From CAAGNP01 sp045644725 (GTDB taxonomy: Bacteria > Bacteroidota > Bacteroidia > Bacteroidales > UBA932), in assembly GCA_045644725.1 (NCBI GenBank), contig JAZRHK010000042.1, positions 1 through 14,338 on the forward strand: a stretch of DNA of 14,338 nucleotides, in the 5' to 3' direction. Positions 1 through 6,771 of this stretch are shown here, piece after piece (within the stretch, counting starts at the first letter, position 1; each line of letters opens with the position of its first letter). A program made the position numbers and the translations under genes. Below the pieces are notes generated by a model. It saw only the letters and a program-made list of their open reading frames with translations, did no database searches and was not told the DNA's origin.

Positions 1-1
1 G

Positions 2-760
2 GCAGATATTGTCAAAGAGGATGGTGCCTTCAAATACCCTTCATATGTTCAGGATATTATGGGCCCTCTATTCTTCGATTACGGATTCGGCCCATACCGT
101 TGGGTTTGTACTTCGTCCAAGCCTGAAGATCTGGCCGAGACAGACCGCCTCGCTGCAGAGGTTCAGGAGGAGATCCTCAAAACTGCTCCAGTCGAGATCC
201 AGTCACAGCTGAAGGACAATATACATTGGGTGAAAGAGGCTGCCAAAAACCACCTGGTAGTGGGCTCACAGGCCCGTATCCTCTATGCGGACTCAGAGGG
301 TCGCACTAAGATAGCCCTGGCTATGAACAAGGCGATTCGCGAAGGGCGCATATCTGCCCCTATCGTTCTGGGACGTGACCACCACGATGTGTCAGGAACA
401 GACTCCCCATATCGTGAGACCTCCAATATCTATGACGGATCAAGCTTCACTGCAGATATGGCTATCCACAATGTTATCGGAGACTCCTTCCGCGGAGCTA
501 CCTGGGTATCTATCCACAACGGCGGTGGTGTCGGCTGGGGTGAGGTAATCAACGGTGGCTTCGGTATGGTGATCGACGGTACTCCGGAGGCCGACCGCAA
601 GATAGTGGAGATGCTCCATTGGGATGTGAACAACGGTATCGCACGCCGCAGCTGGGCGCGCAATAAAGGTGCAATGTTCGCTATCCAGAGGGAGATGGAG
701 CGTACCCCAAATCTCAAAGTGACCCTCCCTAATCTAGTAGACGAGAGCTTGTTTGAATAA
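2..760 (+). CDS. hutU: Urocanate hydratase (urocanase), C-terminal part, 5' end off the window
   Basis: Urocanase hydrates urocanate to 4-imidazolone-5-propionate in cytosolic histidine degradation, using tightly bound NAD+. The frame is open from base 2, with no start visible, so only about the last 252 residues are present; the family is usually 550-680 residues. Recognisable conserved segments are GRDHHDVSGTDSPYRET, the glycine-rich HNGGGVGWGEVINGGFG stretch, and the closing RRSWARN region, all typical of the urocanase C-terminal half. The ATG at 59 is internal: the upstream codons continue the same protein (…YPSYVQDIMGPLFFDYGFGPYRW). The 3' end overlaps the convergent lplA by 32 bases. 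The rest of a hut cluster would lie to the left, outside the window. Confidence 0.95.
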   Translation, partial: ADIVKEDGAFKYPSYVQDIMGPLFFDYGFGPYRWVCTSSKPEDLAETDRLAAEVQEEILKTAPVEIQSQLKDNIHWVKEAAKNHLVVGSQARILYADSEGRTKIALAMNKAIREGRISAPIVLGRDHHDVSGTDSPYRETSNIYDGSSFTADMAIHNVIGDSFRGATWVSIHNGGGVGWGEVINGGFGMVIDGTPEADRKIVEMLHWDVNNGIARRSWARNKGAMFAIQREMERTPNLKVTLPNLVDESLFE

Positions 761-1727
761 GTTCGGTAAACTCTTCCGGTGTTACGCCGGAGATATAACT
801 GTTCAGGTCAATATCGGATACGGCGGCAAATATGTCGTCGTATCTGTTCAATACACCTGTCAGTCTGGCCTCAAGCTCTGATGTGGGGGCGGTAAAGAAG
901 TAGTCACCGTGTATGCGGCACTCCTGGATTATCCCCTTTTCCACATTGAGATATACCTCAATGAATCCTGACGGGAGCTTTACAGAATTTGAGAATGTGT
1001 ATTTTGGGGATACGCCGAAATTCCACTCATTGGTGGAGTATTTCTCTTCATAAAGGGCCTGGATCTTCTCAAGTTCTGCCGGTGTATAGTCAGATGCACC
1101 CTCCTCTTTGGCCACTTCGCTGTAGATGTACTGGATGAAATCCCCAATCTCCATCGGGGTAGGGAGGTGCTGGCTGATGTTTGTGACGCGGGATCTTGTG
1201 GACTGTACCCCCTTTCCTACAAACTTCTCAGGGCGGGCATTAAGGGCACCGCTAAGATCCGATATGGATGCGGAGAACATCAGTGTCCCGTGCTGCAGAA
1301 CCCTGTCGCGATAGACACAAATGGCATTGCCCGAGAATTTTTTTCCATCTATAAGGAGGTCGTTGCGGCCCTCCAGATATGCCTCCACCCCCAGTTTGCG
1401 GAGCGCTGCGATGATAGGGGCTGTGAATCTGGCAAACATGGCGCTGGTATCCTCCCCCTCCACTTTCTTGTCAATAAAGGTGAAGTTGATATTGCCCAGG
1501 TCGTGGAATACGGCTCCCCCTCCGCTCAGTCTCCTTACTACAGGGATATTGTTCTGGTGGATAAACTGGCCGTTGATCTCGGCAACGGCGTTCTGGTTCT
1601 TGCCAATGATTACCGATGGTGCATTGCGCCATAGGCGGAAAATCGGTTCAGTGCAGTGCTTGAGAAGATACTCTTCGGCTGCAAGGTTGAAATATGGGTC
1701 ATGCCCTTTGTCGACGATACATCTCAT
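729..1727 (-). CDS. lplA: Lipoate-protein ligase A family protein
   Basis: LplA activates lipoate with ATP to lipoyl-AMP and transfers it to a lysine of E2 subunits or the glycine-cleavage H protein. The 332-residue length fits LplA with its C-terminal accessory domain. Visible motifs are RRLSGGG at residues 65-71 followed by HDLGN at 75-79 (lipoate/ATP-binding loop), and DGKKFSGNA around 127-135, where K130 aligns with the lysine that contacts lipoyl-AMP. The C-terminal third (about 240-330) matches the accessory domain. The ATG at 1727 gives the usual N-terminus with NLAAEEYLL at about 14-22. The start lies inside the end of the upstream PAP2 gene (29-base overlap), which suggests translational coupling at the end of the hpt-adk-obgE-PAP2-lplA run. 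The tail overlaps convergent hutU. An octanoyltransferase role is a less likely alternative. Confidence 0.93.
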   Translation of the reverse strand: MRCIVDKGHDPYFNLAAEEYLLKHCTEPIFRLWRNAPSVIIGKNQNAVAEINGQFIHQNNIPVVRRLSGGGAVFHDLGNINFTFIDKKVEGEDTSAMFARFTAPIIAALRKLGVEAYLEGRNDLLIDGKKFSGNAICVYRDRVLQHGTLMFSASISDLSGALNARPEKFVGKGVQSTRSRVTNISQHLPTPMEIGDFIQYIYSEVAKEEGASDYTPAELEKIQALYEEKYSTNEWNFGVSPKYTFSNSVKLPSGFIEVYLNVEKGIIQECRIHGDYFFTAPTSELEARLTGVLNRYDDIFAAVSDIDLNSYISGVTPEEFTELIQTSSRLLD

Positions 1728-2304
1728 ATTTGTGTAGTGAAAGTTTCAGGATATAGTATACCAGAAGCCCTATGGCAGCCCCGAGAAGGGCGCCGCAGAT
1801 GACATCCAGCGGGTAGTGCTTTGCGAGATAGATGCGGCTGTAGCTGACAGTCACAGCCCATAAGAAGATGAAGATGGAGTACCACTTCTTTCTGAAAATC
1901 AGTAAGGTGAGTGTGGCCAGGCCAAATGTGTTGGCAGCATGGCCCGACACGAAACCATAGCTTCCACCTTTCCCCTCCAGCAGTCTGACAAGACCTTCAA
2001 GGGAGGGCTCGTGACCTGGTCTGAACCTTTGGACAGACTCCTTCAACAGGAGAGATATCTGGTCGCACAGACCGAAGCAGACAGCGACAGCCGCTACAGA
2101 GAACAAACCCACGACCCATCTCTGGAGATCGTCGGACTTGAATCTTTGCCACTTGGGGTGGAAGAGGAGTGCTGTTATTATAAGGTATAGCGGTATCCAG
2201 ACCGGTATGGAAGAGAAGAACAGCATCACTTTATCTGAAATAGGGGAGTTCCACCCATTGATGGCCAGAAGAAGCTCCCTATCCAGATTGAGCAGCTGTT
2301 CCAT
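1699..2304 (-). CDS. PAP2-superfamily membrane phosphatase (undecaprenyl-pyrophosphate or lipid phosphatase type)
   Basis: This is a 201-residue integral membrane protein of the PAP2 (type 2 phosphatidic acid phosphatase) family. The three-part signature is complete: K88-x6-RP (R95-P96), SGH at 120-122 with the catalytic histidine, and SR-x5-H-x3-D at 156-167 (R157, H163, D167). Hydrophobic segments near 26-48, 63-87, 123-137, 141-158 and 166-188 suggest five or six membrane spans with the active site on the periplasmic side. Family members dephosphorylate undecaprenyl pyrophosphate, phosphatidylglycerol phosphate or phosphatidate; the substrate cannot be chosen from sequence. The start ATG is 5 bases after the obgE stop, and the 3' end overlaps lplA by 29 bases, so it belongs to the same transcript. 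Confidence 0.9.
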   Translation of the reverse strand: MEQLLNLDRELLLAINGWNSPISDKVMLFFSSIPVWIPLYLIITALLFHPKWQRFKSDDLQRWVVGLFSVAAVAVCFGLCDQISLLLKESVQRFRPGHEPSLEGLVRLLEGKGGSYGFVSGHAANTFGLATLTLLIFRKKWYSIFIFLWAVTVSYSRIYLAKHYPLDVICGALLGAAIGLLVYYILKLSLHKYEMYRRQRA

Positions 2305-2309
2305 AGCGG

Positions 2310-3302
2310 TTATTGGTTAAGAGTTTTCCACAAAAGGTCCTTCAGCTGTGGGATACCCTCACCGGTCAGCGATGATATGAAGATACAGGGGAGAGTGCGT
2401 GGAAGGTGTCTTTTTATCTCCTTCTTTAGTTCGTCATCAAGCATATCGGCTTTGGTGACGGCGAGTACCCTCTCTTTATCCATCAGCTCAGGATTGTACA
2501 GTTTGAGCTCCTTCAGGAGGACTTTGTAATCTTCTTTGATATCCTGACTGTCGGCCGGAATCATGAACAGAAGCATAGAGTTTCTCTCGATATGTCTGAG
2601 GAACCTGGTCCCAAGACCTTTTCCTGTGTGGGCACCTTCGATGATACCTGGTATGTCAGCCATTACGAATGATTTGTTGTCGTAATAGTTTACGATACCC
2701 AGGTTTGGCTCAAGAGTGGTAAATGCGTAGTCAGCAATCTTGGGTTTGGCTGCTGAAACTACAGACAGGAGAGTCGATTTTCCGGCATTCGGGAAACCGA
2801 CAAGACCTACATCGGCAAGGAGTTTGAGCTCCAGGATGAACCACCCCTCCACACCAAGTTCGCCAGGCTGTGCATAGCGGGGTGTCTGGTTGGTGGCAGA
2901 TTTGAAGTTTGCGTTTCCAAGGCCGCCGCGGCCACCTTTTACCAGGATCTTCTCCTCACCTGGTTCGAGTACCTCAAAAAGTACCTCTCCGGTCTCTGCA
3001 TCCTTGGCAACAGTTCCAAGGGGGACATCCAGATAGATGTCCTTGCCATTGGCACCCTTGCATAGACTGCCGCTCCCGGCTTCACCATGGTCAGCTTTGA
3101 TGTGTTTGCGGTATTTGAGGTGGATCAGGGTCCAGAATTGTGGATTACCCCTCAGGATGATATGTCCGCCGCGACCACCATCTCCACCATCAGGTCCCCC
3201 TTTAGGGACAAATTTCTCGCGGCGAAGGTGCATCGAACCATTGCCTCCGTTGCCGGATGCACAGAAGATGCGTACGTAGTCTATGAAGTTTGAATTAGCC
3301 AT
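2310..3302 (-). CDS. obgE: Obg-family GTPase (CgtA/ObgE)
   Basis: Obg is an essential ribosome-associated GTPase acting in late 50S assembly and stress signalling. The 330-residue protein has the glycine-rich Obg fold at about 1-160 (ASGNGGNGSMHLRREKFVPKGGPDGGDGGRGG and later GGRGGLGN and GELG). The G domain follows: G1 GFPNAGKST at 169-177, TT at 195-196, G3 DIPG at 216-219, G4 TKAD at 283-286 and G5 SSL at 310-312. G4 is TKAD rather than NKxD. The extra C-terminal domain of some firmicute Obg proteins is absent. It follows adk with 17 bases between, and the PAP2 gene starts 5 bases later, consistent with one operon. Confidence 0.97.
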   Translation of the reverse strand: MANSNFIDYVRIFCASGNGGNGSMHLRREKFVPKGGPDGGDGGRGGHIILRGNPQFWTLIHLKYRKHIKADHGEAGSGSLCKGANGKDIYLDVPLGTVAKDAETGEVLFEVLEPGEEKILVKGGRGGLGNANFKSATNQTPRYAQPGELGVEGWFILELKLLADVGLVGFPNAGKSTLLSVVSAAKPKIADYAFTTLEPNLGIVNYYDNKSFVMADIPGIIEGAHTGKGLGTRFLRHIERNSMLLFMIPADSQDIKEDYKVLLKELKLYNPELMDKERVLAVTKADMLDDELKKEIKRHLPRTLPCIFISSLTGEGIPQLKDLLWKTLNQ

Positions 3303-3319
3303 ATTATGCAGGATGACTT

Positions 3320-3886
3320 TTATTTTATCAGTTTGGAAATGTTCTTGAATACCTCCTCGATGGTACCTGTGCCATCCACTTCCTGATATTTTCCCTGCTT
3401 CTTGTAGAAGTCGATAAGGGGCTCAGTCTTGTGGTGGTAGGTGTCTATCCTGTTCTGGATAATCTCCCTCTTGGTGTCATCGATTCTCCCTTCGATAAGC
3501 GCTCTGTGCTGGATACGTTCAAATACCATCATATCCGGAAGGGATATTGAGAGGATGGATGTTACCTCATCACCTCTGGCGGAGAGTAGTGCATCCAGGG
3601 TCTCAGCCTGTGCGATGGTGCGTGGGAAGCCGTCAAAAAGAAAACCGTACACGTGGGTATTCTCCTCAATGCAGTTTTTGATCATACCCACTACTACCTC
3701 GTCAGGGACGAAGTTGCCGGCGTTGATCAGAACAGCTGCCTGATTGCCAAGGTCGGTACCTTTTTTTATCTCCTGACGGAGCAAGTCGCCTGTAGAGATG
3801 TGAAACAAATTATATTTTTCAGCAAGCAATTTGGCTTGGGTACCTTTTCCGGCACCTGGAGGACCAAACAAAACGTAATATCTCAT
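3320..3886 (-). CDS. adk: Adenylate kinase
   Basis: Adenylate kinase interconverts ATP + AMP and 2 ADP in the cytosol. The 188-residue protein shows the P-loop GPPGAGKGT (about 8-16), the AMP-binding STGDLLR at 31-37, DGFPR at 85-89, and the arginine-rich stretch IQHRALIEGRIDDTKRE (125-141), with a further arginine in the following IIQNRID. The LID is the short form without zinc-finger cysteines, so this is a short-LID adenylate kinase, as expected for Bacteroidota. The ATG at 3886 immediately precedes the P-loop strand (MRYYVLFGPPG), leaving no alternative. It begins 5 bases after the hpt stop and lies 17 bases before obgE, so it is probably co-transcribed with both and shares the adenylate/purine theme with hpt. 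Confidence 0.97.
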   Translation of the reverse strand: MRYYVLFGPPGAGKGTQAKLLAEKYNLFHISTGDLLRQEIKKGTDLGNQAAVLINAGNFVPDEVVVGMIKNCIEENTHVYGFLFDGFPRTIAQAETLDALLSARGDEVTSILSISLPDMMVFERIQHRALIEGRIDDTKREIIQNRIDTYHHKTEPLIDFYKKQGKYQEVDGTGTIEEVFKNISKLIK

Positions 3887-3891
3887 TACAA

Positions 3892-4440
3892 CTAATCTTG
3901 ATTAGGATCTAAAACGTAAATATCTTTATATTGTCGACCGAGTTCGTCGTAGTCAAGACCATATCCGACAATGAAGTCGTTTGGTATCTTGAATGCGGGG
4001 TAGTCAATCTTTATTTCTTTGTCGTATGAGTCTGGCTTCAAAAGCAGTGTGCATATTTTTATTTCCGATGCACCAGCCTCCTCAAGAAGCTTTACAAGCT
4101 CCACGATGGTGTTACCGGTGTCCACTATATCCTCCACGATAAGGACATTTCTCCCCTTTATGTTTCTGTTCAGACCGAGCAGCTGTTTTACACATCCTGT
4201 AGACTGGGTTCCGTCATATGATGACATCTTGATGAATGATATCTCTGCCTGAATATCAAGGTTCTTCATTAATGAGGCTGTGAACATGAATGAACCGTTC
4301 AGGACACTCAAAAACAGAGGGGTCTCCTTATCCCTGTAGTCATTGGAAATCTGACGGGCCAAAGCCTCAATGCCACTCTCGATCTCTTCATTAGAGAGAG
4401 AAGGAATGAAATACTTGTCGTGTAGTTTAATCCTTGCCAT
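3892..4440 (-). CDS. hpt: Hypoxanthine(-guanine) phosphoribosyltransferase
   Basis: Hpt salvages hypoxanthine and guanine by transfer to PRPP, giving IMP and GMP. The PRPP-binding loop VLIVEDIVDTGNT is at about 99-111, with an SLNG-like substrate segment (SVLNGSFMF) near 46-54 and the flexible loop KMSSYDGTQSTG near 71-82. I choose the ATG at 4440 (182 residues, MARIKLHDKYF). An in-frame ATG at 4479 would add 13 residues that fit no family N-terminus and would begin upstream of a possible -7 promoter element (4467-4474). It is the first gene of the minus-strand run hpt-adk-obgE-PAP2-lplA, and it is divergent from purE, so purine salvage and purine synthesis share one control region. Confidence 0.95.
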   Translation of the reverse strand: MARIKLHDKYFIPSLSNEEIESGIEALARQISNDYRDKETPLFLSVLNGSFMFTASLMKNLDIQAEISFIKMSSYDGTQSTGCVKQLLGLNRNIKGRNVLIVEDIVDTGNTIVELVKLLEEAGASEIKICTLLLKPDSYDKEIKIDYPAFKIPNDFIVGYGLDYDELGRQYKDIYVLDPNQD

Positions 4441-4456
4441 CGTTTTGCACATATTT

Positions 4457-4487
4457 TTTGAAGATGCGAAAATAAACATTAATTTTG
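4457..4487 (+). promoter_or_regulatory. Bacteroidota-type promoter for purE
   Basis: TTTG at 4457-4460 is followed by a 19-base spacer and TAATTTTG at 4480-4487, a perfect match to the Bacteroidota consensus TTTG-N19-TAnnTTTG. Transcription would start near 4493, leaving about 15 bases before the purE ATG at 4509. A GTTTAAAC palindrome at 4487-4494 lies at the predicted start site and could be an operator, but it is short and A/T-rich. Confidence 0.8.
4467..4474 (-). promoter_or_regulatory. Possible -7 element of the hpt operon
   Basis: On the minus strand this reads TATTTTCG, one base off TAnnTTTG, about 27 bases upstream of the hpt ATG at 4440. No good -33 TTTG sits at the right distance (TTTC at spacing ~21 is the nearest), so the call is tentative. 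It supports the downstream hpt start. Confidence 0.35.
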
Positions 4488-4508
4488 TTTAAACCGAAAA
4501 AATAGGAC

Positions 4509-5021
4509 ATGAAACCAGTAGTATCCATAATTATGGGCAGCACTTCTGATATGCCCATCATGAAACAGGCAGCAGAATTTCTAGATATGATGGAAATTCC
4601 TTTTGAAATCAATGCGCTGTCAGCACACAGAGTCCCCGAAATGGTGATGGATTTTGCCACAAATGCTTATGAAAGGGGTATCAAAGTCATTATAGCAGGA
4701 GCAGGAGGAGCAGCCCACCTTCCAGGTGTCATAGCAGCATATACCCCTGTGCCGGTGATCGGTGTTCCCATCAAATCTTCAAATTCCATCGACGGATGGG
4801 ATTCAGTGCTTTCGATCCTTCAGATGCCTTCCGGTATTCCGGTGGCTACAGTTGCACTGGACGGCGCCAAGAATGCAGGTATCCTCGCTTTCCAGATTCT
4901 GGCCACAGGGGACCCTGAGCTTATGAAGAAGATGGTAGAGTTCAAAAAGGATCTCGCTGCCAAGATAGGCAAGGCCAATAAGGATCTGCAGGAGATAAAA
5001 TACAAATTCAAGACCAATTAA
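4509..5021 (+). CDS. purE: N5-carboxyaminoimidazole ribonucleotide mutase
   Basis: Class I PurE converts N5-CAIR to CAIR in de novo purine synthesis. The 170-residue protein matches the family along its whole length: IIMGSTSDMP at 7-16, SAHR at 38-41 with the catalytic histidine H40, AGAGGAAHLPGV at 63-74, and the LQMPSGIPVATVALDGAKNAG segment near 104-124. Having H40 and the AGGAAHLPG loop argues for the mutase rather than a class II AIR carboxylase. It has its own strong promoter, is divergent from hpt, and is followed 19 bases later by the helix-hairpin-helix protein, which may be read from the same transcript although no functional link is evident. The purK partner is not in this window. 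Confidence 0.97.
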   Translation: MKPVVSIIMGSTSDMPIMKQAAEFLDMMEIPFEINALSAHRVPEMVMDFATNAYERGIKVIIAGAGGAAHLPGVIAAYTPVPVIGVPIKSSNSIDGWDSVLSILQMPSGIPVATVALDGAKNAGILAFQILATGDPELMKKMVEFKKDLAAKIGKANKDLQEIKYKFKTN

Positions 5022-5040
5022 GTTTTAAGTAAATTTGGAT

Positions 5041-6771
5041 ATGTGGGGGAGAGATGAGGCGCTAAGAGATATAAAGATTGTCATATTCCCTATGGCAATC
5101 TTTTTTTTATCCATTGCACCGGCAGGTGTGGCAGCGCAGACATTGCCCGAAGGGGTAATGAGAATTTTGGAGGCAGAGGCAGAGAGAGGTGGGGGTGATC
5201 TGGAGGAGCTGGTCAGTTATTGCGAACTGCTGATGGAGAATCCTGTCAATATAAACAGTGCTTCAGAGGGGGATCTTGCCGCATTCCCCCTCCTTTCTCC
5301 ATTTCAGGTGGCAAGCATCCTGGAGTACCGGACCCATTACGGGGCGATACTCTCTGAGGGGGAGCTGACTCTGGTGGATGGATTTAATGATCGGAAGGTG
5401 GAGGTTCTCCTTCCGTTCATAACATTCGGCAGTGGTGCTTCGGCAGGACCACCGCCAAGTGAGATGCTCTCGCATAAATTGATTCTCAGGGGTGGAGAGA
5501 AGTTTGAGAGGGAGACTCCATTCAATTGGTATGGGAAGTACATGTTTAGGGCAGGAGACAAACTTCAGGTGGGGAGCACTCTCTCCCAAAAAGGTGGTTC
5601 CGCCCACTTGAAAGTGGGCAATGTTGCATTGGGTAGGGGCTGGGATATACGATCAGCTGTGATAGGTGACTACACTGTGAGACTTGGGCAGGGGCTGCTT
5701 CTATGGAACTCGTTTTCTTTGTCGGGAGCAGGAGACCCCGCTTCTCTACTCAAGTTGGGCAACGGAGTTGTCCAATATACAGCTTCCTCTCCTGAGAATG
5801 CATTCAGAGGTATAGGTGCAACATTGCTGTATGGAGACAGATGGGATGGCTCGGTTTTTTATTCGGAGCAGGAGAATAGGGTGACAGGATGTTCCATAGG
5901 AATGGGCGGCAACGGGTGGAGATTGGGTATCAACGGGGTCGCGTGGCAGGATGGCATCTGGTCAGGTGGGGTCAGTGCAGATGTGGTGAGATCTTTGGGG
6001 AGATACAGATTTTTCGGAGAGGCTGCGCTTGACTCAGATGGGGATGAGGCGGTATTGCTGGGGGCAATACTCCCAATAAGCGGCACTTTTGAGTGTTCAA
6101 TCCTTGCGAGATGGTATTCGCCGGAATACTCTGCCAAGTATGCCGGTGCGTTCTCTTCCATATCTTCTTGCAAGAATCAGTTGGGTGGGGTAGTGAACCT
6201 CCTTTGGACACCTCAGAGGGATATTTTGTGTAGAGGGTATGTGGATATTGTCTACTACCCCACTCCAAGGTGGGGTGTAAAAGGGCCCTCCTTTGAGGTG
6301 GAGTCCTCCTGTGAGGGTGAATGGACCAGGGGCGACAGCAAGGTGTTGCTCCGGTTAAGATACAGATTCTATGGATATGAAGGGAGACATCAGCAAGGTG
6401 TCAGGCTTCAATACCGTTATCACCCCTCATCCGGGTTTTATGCTGCACTGCGTGGGGAGGTGGTGTGGAATAATATCACACCTACATCCGGTTTGGCCCC
6501 AGGTATTGCAATTTATGCGGAGTGTGGATATACGCCTCTCAGAAAGAGGTGGGAGGCTGCAATCAGAGGTACCGTGTACCATGTGGATGAATGGGACAAC
6601 AGGATATACTTCTACGAGAGGGATTTCCCCCAAAGCTTCACAGTGCCTGCTCTATACAGGAGGGGCTGGGATCTGTATGGGTATATAAAATATGCCCCAC
6701 TCTCTCGAGTAGGGCTGTATCTTAAAATCTCAACCAAAATGGTGAAGGGTCAGGTTACTTTGACTTTTTGA
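5041..6771 (+). CDS. Exported helix-hairpin-helix (ComEA-like) protein with predicted C-terminal outer-membrane beta-barrel
   Basis: I read this from the ATG at 5041 (576 residues); an upstream in-frame TTG at 5035 and an ATG at 5092 are alternatives. The N-terminus has a hydrophobic segment (VIFPMAIFFLSIAPAGVAA) ending AA before Q, a plausible Sec signal with a poorly charged lead. Residues ~69-128 form a ComEA-like helix-hairpin-helix unit: VNINSASEGDLAAFPLLSPF, then a second hairpin around GELTLVDGF. The remaining ~440 residues alternate aromatic and polar/glycine residues, and the chain ends in phenylalanine (VTLTF), as outer-membrane barrels do. Related Bacteroidota proteins are annotated only by the hairpin domain; a DNA-binding or DNA-uptake role is a guess. 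The stop overlaps the convergent lytic transglycosylase by 17 bases. Confidence 0.82.
   Translation: MWGRDEALRDIKIVIFPMAIFFLSIAPAGVAAQTLPEGVMRILEAEAERGGGDLEELVSYCELLMENPVNINSASEGDLAAFPLLSPFQVASILEYRTHYGAILSEGELTLVDGFNDRKVEVLLPFITFGSGASAGPPPSEMLSHKLILRGGEKFERETPFNWYGKYMFRAGDKLQVGSTLSQKGGSAHLKVGNVALGRGWDIRSAVIGDYTVRLGQGLLLWNSFSLSGAGDPASLLKLGNGVVQYTASSPENAFRGIGATLLYGDRWDGSVFYSEQENRVTGCSIGMGGNGWRLGINGVAWQDGIWSGGVSADVVRSLGRYRFFGEAALDSDGDEAVLLGAILPISGTFECSILARWYSPEYSAKYAGAFSSISSCKNQLGGVVNLLWTPQRDILCRGYVDIVYYPTPRWGVKGPSFEVESSCEGEWTRGDSKVLLRLRYRFYGYEGRHQQGVRLQYRYHPSSGFYAALRGEVVWNNITPTSGLAPGIAIYAECGYTPLRKRWEAAIRGTVYHVDEWDNRIYFYERDFPQSFTVPALYRRGWDLYGYIKYAPLSRVGLYLKISTKMVKGQVTLTF

Noticed and set aside
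1167..1634. Plus-strand frame of 155 codons opposite lplA
   Set aside because: Shadow of lplA; lplA has complete family motifs and the antisense product has none.
3650..3660. CACGTG core as a parS site
   Set aside because: Only the central six bases match; the flanking arms of a parS palindrome are absent and it lies within adk.
4441..4479. Extended N-terminus of hpt starting at 4479
   Set aside because: The extra 13 residues match nothing in the family and the start would lie upstream of the likely -7 element.
5030..5037. TAAATTTG before the hairpin-barrel gene as a promoter
   Set aside because: The start of transcription would fall at or after the ATG at 5041, and the -33 position reads TTCA.
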